Below are positions 14,809-23,776 of a stretch of DNA of 64,000 bases, piece after piece. The translations under genes and the position numbers were made by a program. This DNA is from an uncultured Lachnospira sp. GTDB lineage: Bacteria > Bacillota > Clostridia > Lachnospirales > Lachnospiraceae. The DNA lies in the NCBI GenBank assembly GCA_934359185.1, contig CAKRLE010000013.1, positions 1-64,000 of the forward strand. Direction: 5' to 3'. Numbering within the stretch: the stretch's first letter is position 1; each line of letters opens with the position of its first letter. The notes beneath the pieces were generated by a model. It saw nothing but the letters and a program-made list of their open reading frames with translations, had not been told where the DNA came from and did not search any database.

Positions 14809-16132
14809 CTATCGTGGTGGCATTAGGATATATCCTCTTCATCCTCGCATCATCATAATGCACATCCATCCACTCCTGCCAGCTCTCTGCCGCAGGCACT
14901 TCCTTTCCACGCTCATCATATCTAATAAGTGCCATGCACGAAACCACAATATTACAACACATAAATGCAACAAGTGCCCATGTCAGCACCTTTCCAAACT
15001 TCAGAGGAATCTTTTCAATCCACGAAGAAACCGTAGGGTACAACAATTTAAACCATACAACAGCAGCTATTCCCCAGAAGAAACAGTACAGCAGATTAAT
15101 CCTTCCTCCAAGATTATACTTAAATCCACTGTAATCCCAGAAAACCTTTCCAAATACTATCTCTGTAAATACAGAGCACAGATATTCATATGCACCACCA
15201 AGTAATGTTCCTACCCAGAATAAGAACCAGTCACTCTTATCCTTGTATCTATAAAGAAGTGCTGTTACAATCGCAATCGCAAGTCCCCACACAATACTGA
15301 ATGGTCCCCATACAACACTGCTTCTGCTCATCCACACGCCTGCCGTTATGCGGCAGAATATAGTCTCTGTTATATCACCTAAAAATGCTCCTATAAAAAA
15401 CAGCATGATTATTTTATAAATATCACATCCACTTGCAAATACATTTTTATCTCTCTCCTGTACTTTGACAGCAGATGCCTCTGGATATGCCCTGTCTATT
15501 CTATGGGTTACTTTGTTATAAATCCAGTTGCCAAGCCTTTTACTGAATTTATCTATATTGTCATTGGCATTCTCTAGCCACTCCGCATTCTTTTGCTGTC
15601 CTGCATTTCTTAAATTCTTTTTTTCTTTTCCCTTAACCAGCACAAATGATGCTGCAATATCAACTGAAAGAAGTGCAATAAGTGCTATAAGTATAATGTG
15701 CATGACAAGTTTTGGCATATTGGAATATACGCTAAGAAACATATCATTGCCATATCTTACAGCCAGAAATCCAAGTGAACCTTTCACTAACGATACTGCA
15801 GCACAGATATATCCGTCAAAATTCCATTTGAAACTGCCATAATCCCACCACCGCTCATGGAAATATCTCTCAATCAGATGTCCAGCACCCCACTCAATAA
15901 CTGCCGCATATATAACAGCAAATACAAACAGCGCAATCCCAGTCATTCCCTTAAGACCTATTGACATAAGGATTGCACCGATTCCATATAAAACACAGAA
16001 TGGTCCATTCACAAGACCTCTGTTGACAAATCTTTTGTGTTTCGTTGCCCCTACACACACTTCATAAATCCATCCAAGAAATGAATATATGAAAAAGAGC
16101 CACAATAACTGATATACACTATAATTACCCAT
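14804..16132 (-). CDS. Membrane protein with two tandem CmpB-type (PF06541-like) domains
   Basis: The protein has 442 residues. The sequence is an internal duplication: half one (about 8-160) has FFIYSFLGWIYEVCVG, VNGPFCVLYGIG and WWDYGSFKWNFDGYI. Half two (about 235-400) has FFIGAFLGDITETIFC, VWGPFSIVWGLA and FWDYSGFKYNLGGRI. Each half has four or so membrane spans, and a charged linker (KGKEKKNLRNAGQQKN) joins them. Such proteins are annotated as putative ABC transporter permeases, but no ATPase accompanies this one, so transport is unproven. A strong AGAGGAGAT ribosome site is present. The stop codon lies in the end of the 319-bp palindrome. Confidence 0.82.
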   Translation of the reverse strand: MGNYSVYQLLWLFFIYSFLGWIYEVCVGATKHKRFVNRGLVNGPFCVLYGIGAILMSIGLKGMTGIALFVFAVIYAAVIEWGAGHLIERYFHERWWDYGSFKWNFDGYICAAVSLVKGSLGFLAVRYGNDMFLSVYSNMPKLVMHIILIALIALLSVDIAASFVLVKGKEKKNLRNAGQQKNAEWLENANDNIDKFSKRLGNWIYNKVTHRIDRAYPEASAVKVQERDKNVFASGCDIYKIIMLFFIGAFLGDITETIFCRITAGVWMSRSSVVWGPFSIVWGLAIAIVTALLYRYKDKSDWFLFWVGTLLGGAYEYLCSVFTEIVFGKVFWDYSGFKYNLGGRINLLYCFFWGIAAVVWFKLLYPTVSSWIEKIPLKFGKVLTWALVAFMCCNIVVSCMALIRYDERGKEVPAAESWQEWMDVHYDDARMKRIYPNATTID

Positions 16133-16212
16133 TATTATTATCTCCTCTGTCCGTTATAGCACATGTATACCATATTTTAGCCAGTCACGCAACGAATTAT
16201 AACCCGAAACTT

Positions 16213-18294
16213 CTACCTGTTCTCTTTTATTATATTTCTGCTATAGATATATGTCACGACAAAATACCCACCATATATAGCCAGCAGGAATACAAACGTC
16301 ATTCCAACCGATGCAAGCATTGCTCCCATCCCAAGCGAATCAAGTATAATTCCTATAAACTTAATTCCAAAGATAGAATGTATAATTGCAAGAATCAATG
16401 GAAATGCAAAAAATATTCCTATCTGCTTAAACAGTGCCATGTCAATCATTCTCTCATCGACACCGATTTTCCGTATCATTCCGTATCTTTCTTTATTATC
16501 CGAGCTGTCTGACAACTCTTTAAGTGCAAGAATAGCTGCACTGCTTATAAGAAAGATAATCCCAAGATACAGAGCTATAAAAGTGACCATCGCTCCAAGT
16601 CCCACACTGCTGTCTATCAGCTCCTGGCGTGTATTGAATGTAAGCCAGCTCGACTCATTATATATCTTCTCACATATATCATTAATCTGTTTATCTACCG
16701 CTTCTTTATCAGCCTTAGAAGACACGCTATAATCAGCACACATTCCCACACTTGAACACTGTGATTCATCAACAGTATTATCTGCAACAAGGATAATCCC
16801 ATTATTCATATGCTGTGCTGCAATCTGTACAAAACCATACTGACACTCATTATATCCTGCCTTTAACTTCTTTCCGTTCATTTCAATGGTTACACCATTT
16901 TTCAAAGCCATATTATACATATCTACAAAAGATTTGTAATCTGTGAGCATAATAAATTCATCATCATCAAGCTCATATGTCTTATTGCCGTAGAGCGTTG
17001 CAACTTTATTATAATCGCTTATCTTCATGACCTGACATCTATTTGTATAGATAATATTCGGATACATCTGCTGTATTCTTTCAAAGCTGCCTCCAAGGGC
17101 ATCCTTTAGTTTAACATCAGTTTCATACACACTGTAATTAACAATATCTTTTAATTTTCCTTCAACATCAAATCCATTAGCTTTAAGTGTCTCTGCGATA
17201 CTAAGCTTTGAATCCTCTAAAATTTTGTCATTCCTTTCGCTGCCGCTATCTGGCTCTGATGTACTGAACGCATCTTGTATCTGGGCATAACCTGGCTTAA
17301 AAAACTGTACGTCAACAGGTGCAGTCTCATTGATATTGCCTGACATAGAATCCTTCATTGACAATGCACCAGAAAGTACACTTATCGTAATAAACAGCAT
17401 AAGGCAGATAATTGTCGTTGAGAATACAGTTGTGTTAATCTTGCTGCAGAACTGCCTTAAAACAAAGCTGTTTATGCCCTTATAATACACACTTTTTATG
17501 CTTGAAAAAATTCTTATAAGAAGACCTGACAACGACCAGAATATAAGAAATGTCGCTATGCTTCCAAGCGCTATCGGTATACCGATTTTATCAATAGTAT
17601 TCATCTTATATACGCCTTTAGTAACCATCCAGTATGCGTATGATAAAATTCCCACAGCTATTATGAAAACTACCGTACAAAGCCATGGATTCTTCATGCT
17701 GACTTTTTCTGATTTCCTGCTGGCATTGATAAGGTCAATAATCCTGCATCTGCTTATGTTAATTGTATTAAATACCATCACAATCATATACATGATAGCA
17801 AAATAGATAAGTGTCTTAACACATGCCGGTGCTGAGAATACGAACTTGAATTTAGTCATGTCCGCTTCAAACAGATTAGCGACAAGAACGCTCATAAACT
17901 GGGATGCCACAACTCCGACAACTAATCCGACAGCTAATGAAATAATTCCTATAAGAAATGTTTCCATGAACAGAATCATTGAAATCCTGCGTTTGCCCAT
18001 TCCAAGTATCATATATGTTCCAAATTCTTTATTTCTTCTCTTTATAAGAAATCTGCTCGCATATATAATCAGGAAACCTAATATCATCGAAACGAAAACA
18101 CTCACACCTGACAGCATTTCATTCATCAAATCTATAATCTCATAGGTTGTTTCATTCACATCCATCATAACTGTCTGGCTGTCAAGTGAATTAAACACAT
18201 AGAATACTGCCACACCTAAGATAAGAGTAAAGAAATAGACGGCATAATCTTTAAAACTCTTTCCTATATTTTTAAGAGATATTTTAAAGAGCAT
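16213..18294 (-). CDS. BceB/VraG-type ABC transporter permease (FtsX-like)
   Basis: The protein has 693 residues. It opens with LFKISLKNIGKSFKDYAVYFFTLILG, typical of BceB N termini. Ten membrane spans are arranged 1+3, 2, then a ~230-residue extracytoplasmic domain (about 320-540), then the final spans. This layout is the BceB hallmark: the large loop senses or binds lipid II-targeting peptides. Cytoplasmic motif ASRFLIKRRNKEFGTYMILGMGKR fits FtsX-like permeases. It begins 11 bases inside the ATPase gene. With the ATPase, kinase and response regulator upstream it forms a complete Bce module for antimicrobial peptide (bacitracin-like) detection and resistance; which peptide is unknown. Confidence 0.92.
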   Translation of the reverse strand: MLFKISLKNIGKSFKDYAVYFFTLILGVAVFYVFNSLDSQTVMMDVNETTYEIIDLMNEMLSGVSVFVSMILGFLIIYASRFLIKRRNKEFGTYMILGMGKRRISMILFMETFLIGIISLAVGLVVGVVASQFMSVLVANLFEADMTKFKFVFSAPACVKTLIYFAIMYMIVMVFNTINISRCRIIDLINASRKSEKVSMKNPWLCTVVFIIAVGILSYAYWMVTKGVYKMNTIDKIGIPIALGSIATFLIFWSLSGLLIRIFSSIKSVYYKGINSFVLRQFCSKINTTVFSTTIICLMLFITISVLSGALSMKDSMSGNINETAPVDVQFFKPGYAQIQDAFSTSEPDSGSERNDKILEDSKLSIAETLKANGFDVEGKLKDIVNYSVYETDVKLKDALGGSFERIQQMYPNIIYTNRCQVMKISDYNKVATLYGNKTYELDDDEFIMLTDYKSFVDMYNMALKNGVTIEMNGKKLKAGYNECQYGFVQIAAQHMNNGIILVADNTVDESQCSSVGMCADYSVSSKADKEAVDKQINDICEKIYNESSWLTFNTRQELIDSSVGLGAMVTFIALYLGIIFLISSAAILALKELSDSSDNKERYGMIRKIGVDERMIDMALFKQIGIFFAFPLILAIIHSIFGIKFIGIILDSLGMGAMLASVGMTFVFLLAIYGGYFVVTYIYSRNIIKENR

Positions 18295-19051
18295 TGTTCA
18301 GATCTCCTCCAAGAAGTGTTACAACATCAATGATTTTATCAAAAAATGCTTTGCGGGAATCACTGCCCTTGTGAATCTCGTTAAATATTTTTCCGTCCTT
18401 GATAAATATCACTCTGCCAGCATAGCTTGCTGTAAAAGCATCATGTGTAACCATAAGGATTGTCGCTCCAAGGTCGCCATTAAGATAATTAAAGCTTTCA
18501 AGAAGCATTCTTGATGACTTGGAATCAAGTGCTCCTGTTGGTTCATCTGCAAGCACCAGCTTAGGATTAGTGACAATCGCTCTTGCACTTGCAACTCTCT
18601 GCTTCTGTCCACCTGACATCTGATATGGATATTTGTTAAGCACCTCTCTTATTCCAAGCTTGGATGATATATCCTTAACCCTGACATCAATCTCTTTTGC
18701 TTTCACATTCTGTATTGAAAGTGCCAGTGCAATATTTTCATACGCTGTAAGTGTATCTAAAAGATTAAAATCCTGAAATATGAATCCAAGTTCCTCTCTT
18801 CTGAATTTATTTAATTTGTTGCCTTTAAGTCTGGTTATATCTTCACCTGCAACATATATATTGCCTGATGTCACCTTATCAAGAGTTGATATACAGTTAA
18901 GCAGTGTCGTTTTACCGGAACCACTCGCTCCCATTATCGCAACAAACTCACCATCGTCAACTTCAAATGACATGTTATCAATCGCTTTAGTAAGACTGGA
19001 TCTGTTGCCATAATACTTTTCAATTCTGTCAATTTTAAGTATTGTATCCAT
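18284..19051 (-). CDS. BceA-type ABC transporter ATPase
   Basis: The protein has 255 residues. Walker A is GASGSGKTTLLN (about 40), the Q-loop is FIFQDFNLLD, the signature is MSGGQKQRVASARAI (about 145) and Walker B is LVLADEPTGALDS. This is the MacB/LolD-BceA class. AAGGAGATGG is well placed. The 143-base gap after the histidine kinase gene contains a BceR-like box and a possible promoter. It supplies ATP hydrolysis to the BceB-type permease and, in known systems, drives signalling to the kinase. Confidence 0.94.
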   Translation of the reverse strand: MDTILKIDRIEKYYGNRSSLTKAIDNMSFEVDDGEFVAIMGASGSGKTTLLNCISTLDKVTSGNIYVAGEDITRLKGNKLNKFRREELGFIFQDFNLLDTLTAYENIALALSIQNVKAKEIDVRVKDISSKLGIREVLNKYPYQMSGGQKQRVASARAIVTNPKLVLADEPTGALDSKSSRMLLESFNYLNGDLGATILMVTHDAFTASYAGRVIFIKDGKIFNEIHKGSDSRKAFFDKIIDVVTLLGGDLNNAL

Positions 19052-19129
19052 TATTCCATCTCCTTATATTTTATGTGATGTGAAATCCGGGTTCTTACAC
19101 CTCTCTGTCATTTTCCACATCATGGATAT

Positions 19130-19192
19130 ATAATAGTCTTACTTCGGCATTTTGTCGCATTTCCAATGTTACACAACATTACAAATCTGTAA
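19130..19192 (-). promoter_or_regulatory. BceR-like operator and promoter of the bceAB-type genes
   Basis: TTACA-N4-TGTAA lies at 19179-19192, matching the published BceR consensus TNACA-N4-TGTNA. A second inverted repeat, AATGTT-N4-AACATT, abuts it at 19165-19180. A TATTAT -10 candidate is at 19135-19130. The site lies between the kinase and transporter genes, where BceR sites control bceAB in Bacillus. Confidence 0.65.
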
Positions 19193-19194
19193 TA

Positions 19195-20247
19195 TTACAA
19201 TACCTGTTTAAAGAAGTCATTTTTATAGAATGTTATATTAACCTGTGTATATTCTCCCTCTTTTGATTCTAATTCAATCTTATGTCCAAGCTTATCGCAT
19301 AATTTCTTTACAATATATAATCCCATTCCTGTCGCCTTGGAATAATTCCTTCCATTCTGCCCTGTAAATGATTTATCAAATACTCTTGTAATATCCGCAT
19401 CACATATTCCAATCCCATTATCATATATACTTACGACAACGCAGCTCTTATCCTCTGTCGCTGCAATCATAATTATATTTTCCGCCTTTTCTTTATCGTG
19501 ATATTTGATACTGTTGCTCACAATCTGGTTTAATATGAATTCAAGCCATTTTGAATCGGTCATGATATCCATGCCAAGATTATCTACCTCAAGATTAATG
19601 CGGTTTTCCAATAGATAATCTTTATTCCTTATTGCCACAGCATTGACAACCTTTGAAAGACGGCATTCATTGATGATGTAATCTTTCTCAGCATTTTCAC
19701 TGCGGACATAATAAAGAATCTGCTCTATATAATTGTTTATGCGCGATAACTGTGTCGATATCTTATCAATCAGCTCTTTCTCCTGCTTTGCATTACTGTT
19801 CTGGTAATTATGCAGCATAAGCGTAAGTGAAGCCATAGGAAGCTTGATTTCATGAATCCACATTTCAACATATTCCTTGAAATCTTCCATTCCTACGCGG
19901 TACTGTTTGACATTTTCAGCCATAGAACGCTCTGTCTCATAAAGCACATTATAGAGAATCTCGCCCTCATAAAAATCTGGTTTTGACACAGTTTCAATGA
20001 CCAAGTATTTCTTATCTATTCCCTCAAGATTACTGAGTAATTCATTATAAAAGTGTTTCTTTTTATAATAGTCAATCGCAGCTATCAATATATCCGCTAT
20101 ACATTCTAACAATGCTAATGCCAGAATAAGTTCTGTCTGCACTTTAAATGCAATACATAACATAATGCTTAACACCAAAGTTACACATATGATAATAACT
20201 GTGTATATCCTGTCTTTAACATATCTTCTAAAATCAAAATGTCTCAT
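19195..20247 (-). CDS. Intramembrane-sensing histidine kinase (BceS-type)
   Basis: The protein has 350 residues. There are two membrane helices at about 13-32 and 37-57 with almost no external loop, which is the BceS/intramembrane-sensing class. The H-box is WIHEIKLPMASLTLM near 132-146 (phospho-His in HEIK), the N-box NQIVSNSIKYH, G1 DNGIGI and G2 GMGLYIVKKL. Its first codon overlaps the response regulator stop (ATGA, 4 bases). In known modules these kinases do not sense the drug themselves but read the activity of the BceAB transporter, here encoded directly downstream. Confidence 0.93.
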   Translation of the reverse strand: MRHFDFRRYVKDRIYTVIIICVTLVLSIMLCIAFKVQTELILALALLECIADILIAAIDYYKKKHFYNELLSNLEGIDKKYLVIETVSKPDFYEGEILYNVLYETERSMAENVKQYRVGMEDFKEYVEMWIHEIKLPMASLTLMLHNYQNSNAKQEKELIDKISTQLSRINNYIEQILYYVRSENAEKDYIINECRLSKVVNAVAIRNKDYLLENRINLEVDNLGMDIMTDSKWLEFILNQIVSNSIKYHDKEKAENIIMIAATEDKSCVVVSIYDNGIGICDADITRVFDKSFTGQNGRNYSKATGMGLYIVKKLCDKLGHKIELESKEGEYTQVNITFYKNDFFKQVL

Positions 20248-20960
20248 ACGAGTATATATCCCTGTCCTTTTCTAGTCTCAATCGCATCATCATAGCCTAT
20301 ATCTTTAAGCCTTGCGCGCAGTCTGCTTATATTGACTGTAAGCGCATTGTCATTAAGATATTCTTCGTTATTCCACAGCTCTGTCATAAGCTCATCTCTT
20401 GACACGATTGTATCTTTCTTAGATAGCAGATACATAAATATTGTCATCTCATTCTTGGTAAGAAGAATCTCTTTCTCGGCAGTATCGCCAACACCTGACA
20501 TACTGCCATCTGCATTTTCTACATCACTGGTCTTATATCGTATAACACCTTTCTGCGGAAGTATCGTAAGTCCTCTGTATGTCGCATTAGTCTGTCTGCT
20601 CTCAAGTCTTTTAAATATCGCATTAATCCGAAGCAGAAGAATTGTCGGATTGTATGGCTTGGTAATGTAATCATCTGCCCCATAGCTCATAGACAGCACT
20701 TCATCTGTCTCTGAATCCCTGCTTGTCACCATAATCACCGGAATATCAGATACCTGTCTTAACTGCTGCAGCACCATCTCTCCGTTCATGTATGGGATAT
20801 TGATATCAAGAAGCACAAGGTCTGCACCTGACGATACAATTGCCTCTTTCACATTATCAAATGCTTCCAGCACATCCGCTTCATATCCTGAATTATCAAG
20901 CAGTGCCTTTAACTCGCTGCTTATGTCTTTGTCATCTTCAACTATCAATATCTTTTTCAT
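20244..20960 (-). CDS. OmpR/BceR-type response regulator
   Basis: The protein has 238 residues. I start at ATG 20960, with AAAGGAG six bases upstream. The receiver domain is at 1-120, with acidic pair EDD at 8-10, phospho-Asp in VLLDINIP (about 53), and T/K residues VTSRDS and YITKPYNP. The winged-helix domain is at 145-236 (LLTKNEMTIFMYLLSKKD, then DNALTVNISRLRARL recognition helix, TRKGQGYIL). It is the first gene of the Bce module and probably binds the box at 19179-19192. A TATAAT just upstream (20987-20982 area) follows the iolB terminator. Confidence 0.93.
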   Translation of the reverse strand: MKKILIVEDDKDISSELKALLDNSGYEADVLEAFDNVKEAIVSSGADLVLLDINIPYMNGEMVLQQLRQVSDIPVIMVTSRDSETDEVLSMSYGADDYITKPYNPTILLLRINAIFKRLESRQTNATYRGLTILPQKGVIRYKTSDVENADGSMSGVGDTAEKEILLTKNEMTIFMYLLSKKDTIVSRDELMTELWNNEEYLNDNALTVNISRLRARLKDIGYDDAIETRKGQGYILV

Positions 20961-20983
20961 ACGAAGCTCCTTTATAAGCATTA

Positions 20984-21043
20984 TAAACCGACTCCGTCAG
21001 CACATTTGGAAGTTACCTTCACATAGTGCCAACAGAGTCGGTT
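20984..21043 (-). terminator. Branched hairpin between iolB and the response regulator
   Basis: A 19-base arm AAACCGACTCTGTTGGCAC pairs with GTGCTGACGGAGTCGGTTT with three wobble or mismatched positions. The loop holds a small extra hairpin (GAAG-GTAA-CTTC). It lies directly after the iolB stop and before the response regulator promoter, so it probably ends iolB transcription. Confidence 0.6.
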
Positions 21044-21053
21044 TTATTAATTT

Positions 21054-21869
21054 CTATACCATCTTTTCTACTGCTTTTACCCATGCATGATCAGGGTCAT
21101 CACATGGTGTGAGCTGTCTGGTATCAGCGCCTGCCATAACCCAGAGATAATACACCTGATATCCCGGAGCTGCTGCCACTGGATGATAACCATTTTTAAT
21201 GGCTACACTGTCACCATTTTTAATAATATAACTTTCTCTTAAAGTCATATCATCATTATACATTACCTGAATGCCAAAGCCCTGTCCAGGATTTACCTTA
21301 AAATGATAGATTTCCTCCATGTTTACCTCAAATGGAAGATTATCTGTATCATGCTTATGTGATGGATAACTAGACCACTGTCCCGACATGCTGTAAGTCT
21401 CACCAAGTACAATTCTGTCTACCTTTCCCTCATATTTTGATGTAATAATGTCATTGACATCTCTCTGCCAGTTAAGCTTGCCTCTATGCTCTGTAGTAAC
21501 GTCATCTTTGTCTATTACAAATGCTTCATACTTCTTTCTTGCTTTTACCTTACATACACCAATTTCAAGCATAAGGCTTCCTGTTGCTGTAACTTCATAC
21601 TTAGAATCTCTTGGAACATACACTGTAACCGGCTTTCCATCAAATACGTTTCTTCTTGAACCCAGATTATCAAAATTAACACCATCTACTTTGACATTAC
21701 ATGTTCCCTGCAAGATGACTAAACCAATCTCATACTCTCCTGAATCATATTTACCGCTCTCACCTGGCTCAAGTCTTATTAAATCAAAACCTATTAAATC
21801 CAGCTCAGATTCTTTATCTACTATCTCCTGATATCCCTTATTATCATTACCTTCATAAAATCTTCTCAT
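21054..21869 (-). CDS. iolB: 5-deoxy-glucuronate isomerase
   Basis: The protein has 271 residues. It is a bicupin of full family length. Motifs include SSYPSHKHDTDNLPFEVNMEE (metal-binding HxH and E of the C-terminal cupin, about 170-188), YHFKVNPGQGFGIQVMY and NGYHPVAAAPGYQVYYLWVMAG (last metal His in GYHP). IolB converts 5-deoxy-glucuronate to 2-deoxy-5-keto-gluconate in myo-inositol breakdown. No other iol gene is in the window, so it is a lone copy here. Strong ribosome site TAGGAGGAA. Confidence 0.93.
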   Translation of the reverse strand: MRRFYEGNDNKGYQEIVDKESELDLIGFDLIRLEPGESGKYDSGEYEIGLVILQGTCNVKVDGVNFDNLGSRRNVFDGKPVTVYVPRDSKYEVTATGSLMLEIGVCKVKARKKYEAFVIDKDDVTTEHRGKLNWQRDVNDIITSKYEGKVDRIVLGETYSMSGQWSSYPSHKHDTDNLPFEVNMEEIYHFKVNPGQGFGIQVMYNDDMTLRESYIIKNGDSVAIKNGYHPVAAAPGYQVYYLWVMAGADTRQLTPCDDPDHAWVKAVEKMV

Positions 21870-21932
21870 GCGATTTTCCTCCTAGCTTTAATCAATATCA
21901 GAATATCGGGATTGCGTGAGGGTGTCAAGAGT

Positions 21933-22371
21933 TATCGCTTATCACTTTGTTCTTTAATTTCATACCGCATATCATCCGTTGGCGGTTCTAAATTCCCCTC
22001 AAGATATGCATCTGGTAAATGTCTTTTATATACATTTGTTATAACAGTTCCGGCTGTCCTTATTCCCTAGACATTTCATTTAATATAATTCCCACATTCC
22101 TCATGTAATAACTGTATACCAGATGAACTATCAATGCAAATAATGCATTTACTACAATAATAGGCATGCACCAGACTACTCTTATTATCACAAATGTCCT
22201 GTACACATAAGCTGCAACAACATGTGGTAAAATAAATCCGATTATACAACTGCCAAATGCCACAAATAACCACATCCATGTAAAAACTCTCTTTTTCGCT
22301 TTTAAAGATATTCCATGATGCTTCTTTCGGATTATAATTAAAAATATTAATAAACATGAGGCTTCTGGCAT
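21933..22371 (-). pseudogene. Decayed small membrane protein
   Basis: The first frame (from ATG 22371) encodes about 103 residues with three membrane spans (MWLFVAFGSCIIGFILPHVVAAYVY, VVWCMPIIVVNALFALIVHLVYSYY) and stops after LNEMSRE. A second frame carries on with TAGTVITNVYKRHLPDAYLEG and ends DMRYEIKEQSDKR at 21933, reading naturally as the missing C terminus. The apparent start codon lies inside a hairpin (22358-22386) and has no ribosome site, so the true N terminus is also lost. I do not recognise the family. Confidence 0.55.
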
Positions 22372-22386
22372 AATGGTGGAAGCCTC
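22358..22386. terminator. Orphan hairpin at the 5' end of the decayed membrane gene
   Basis: GAGGCTTC (22358-22365) and GAAGCCTC (22379-22386) form an 8-bp stem followed by TATTTTATTC on the plus strand. No plus-strand gene ends here, so it looks like the leftover terminator of a deleted gene. From 22387 to 22520 I see nothing else. Confidence 0.45.
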
Positions 22387-22522
22387 TATTTTATTCTTAT
22401 ATAATACACATTTATTTTTATTTTTTCATAACGGGTACATTATGTCGGTTATCGGGTATATTTTGCAATAAATAGATAAAATTTATAACTTTCGAATTTC
22501 AATATTACTCTCAAAATATATA

Positions 22523-22551
22523 TTGCACATTTAAAATATATATGATATATT
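22523..22551 (+). promoter_or_regulatory. Promoter of the Rpn-type nuclease gene
   Basis: -35 TTGCAC is at 22523-22528 and -10 TATATT at 22546-22551, spacer 17. Confidence 0.6.
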
Positions 22552-22597
22552 CATTATATAGTGATGCATAACTAAATATATTAAGGAGATTTCATCG

Positions 22598-22624
22598 ATG
22601 AATTGTATAATGAATGGAGAATAA
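22598..22624 (+). CDS. Eight-codon leader reading frame overlapping the nuclease start
   Basis: A strong AAGGAG (22583-22588) is spaced nine bases from ATG 22598, which encodes only MNCIMNGE before TAA. The nuclease gene itself starts at ATG 22614, inside this mini-frame and in another register, with no strong site of its own. Either translation is coupled through the leader or a small deletion has shifted the original start. Confidence 0.35.
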   Translation: MNCIMNGE

Positions 22625-23681
22625 CAACAAGGATTACTACTCTGATGCTATAACCCAGATTCGCAGCAATCCACAGATGTATGAGCAGTATATAAAATTA
22701 TCATCAAATCCTTCGTGGAAAGAACGATTTGATGATTTTCTAAGAGGAACAAAGACACTTCCTCTTCTATATGATCCATTTTTCAAGGCTATATTCAATG
22801 CAGATATCCACAGAGAACGACTTTCAGAATTAATCAGTGCCATTCTTGGACAAGAAGTGAGTGTTGTTGAGGTAATACCTAACGAGGACAGTACTTACAT
22901 GGGCGCACTTATTATTATGGATATCGTGGTAAGAATGTCTGACGGAAGTCTTGCCAATATTGAAGTCCAGAAGGTTCCATATCTGTTCCCGGCTGAACGA
23001 ATATCGTGTTACTCGTCTGATCTGCTTATGAGGCAGTACACCAGACTTAAGAACGCAAGTCTTGCTAATGGAGAAAATGTATTTTCTTATAAGAATCTGC
23101 GCCATGTCCATACTATCATCTTCTATGAAAGGAGCAGCGAGAAGCTTATAAGCAGCCTTGATGAAAAATTTTACTTTCATGTCGGAAAAACCATATTTAA
23201 CACAGGCATCAATGTCGAACTTTTGCAGGACTTTCATCTTATAAACCTTGACACTTTCATCAAATACAGATATTCTGATATTATCAATGGTGATACCACA
23301 GTGACACGATATGATTATGATGAGTCTGTATACAAGAATGAACCAAGCGATGATATGAAGCAGAAAAGGCTTATGTATCTTATGCTCCTGACCACAGATA
23401 ATGTATGCGATATGGACAGACTTCTTAAGTTATACCCTCAGCTTGCTGGTATCATAAATGACATTAACGAATATATCAGCAGACCTTGGGAGGTGTTGAA
23501 TATGTTTTCAGAAGCATTACGGATATTGGATAAGAATTCAATGGATTTACTTATAGATGAGATGAAGCAGGAAGTTGATAAGGCTCATGCGGAATTAGAA
23601 GCAGAAAGAGAAAATTCTCAGGCTGAGATTGCCCGATTAAAAGCCGAGATTGCAGAACTAAAAAAGCAATCAAATTCTTGA
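22614..23681 (+). CDS. Rpn-family PD-(D/E)XK nuclease / putative transposase-related protein
   Basis: The protein has 355 residues. The N-terminal nuclease fold (about 45-215) contains LYDPFFKAIFN, then MDIVVRMSDGSLANIEVQ, the D...ExQ version of the PD-(D/E)XK core with catalytic Asp near 102 and Glu-x-Gln near 116-118, and RISCYSSDLLMRQY. This is the layout of Rpn/PDDEXK-family transposase proteins (recombination-promoting nucleases) that occur in many copies in gut Firmicutes. The last ~40 residues form a coiled coil (KAHAELEAERENSQAEIARL). It stands alone, with its own promoter and terminator. No insertion-sequence ends flank it. The role in the cell is not established. Confidence 0.85.
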   Translation: MENNNKDYYSDAITQIRSNPQMYEQYIKLSSNPSWKERFDDFLRGTKTLPLLYDPFFKAIFNADIHRERLSELISAILGQEVSVVEVIPNEDSTYMGALIIMDIVVRMSDGSLANIEVQKVPYLFPAERISCYSSDLLMRQYTRLKNASLANGENVFSYKNLRHVHTIIFYERSSEKLISSLDEKFYFHVGKTIFNTGINVELLQDFHLINLDTFIKYRYSDIINGDTTVTRYDYDESVYKNEPSDDMKQKRLMYLMLLTTDNVCDMDRLLKLYPQLAGIINDINEYISRPWEVLNMFSEALRILDKNSMDLLIDEMKQEVDKAHAELEAERENSQAEIARLKAEIAELKKQSNS

Positions 23682-23715
23682 ATACAGCAATAAGCATATA
23701 ATTTAACAACGTATA

Positions 23716-23754
23716 AACTCCCCTGACAGCATATTATCTGTCAGGGGAGTTTTT
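23716..23754 (+). terminator. Rho-independent terminator of the nuclease gene
   Basis: AACTCCCCTGACAG and its exact reverse complement form a 14-bp stem with an 8-base loop, followed by a TTTTT run. A textbook terminator. Confidence 0.92.
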
Positions 23755-23776
23755 ATAAAAATCACTCTCTTGCATG

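Noticed and set aside
14759..15205. Plus-strand 148-codon open frame
   Set aside because: It runs antisense through the CmpB-type gene and the arm of the palindrome, has Arg/His/Cys-rich shadow composition and no ribosome site.
22076..22357. Second minus-strand frame (93 codons, Cys-rich) over the membrane-protein remnant
   Set aside because: Out-of-frame shadow of the hydrophobic frame; Cys/Ile/Tyr-rich shadow composition and no ribosome site.
22614..23681. Complete insertion sequence around the Rpn-type gene
   Set aside because: The gene family is labelled transposase-related, but no terminal inverted repeats or target duplication flank it.
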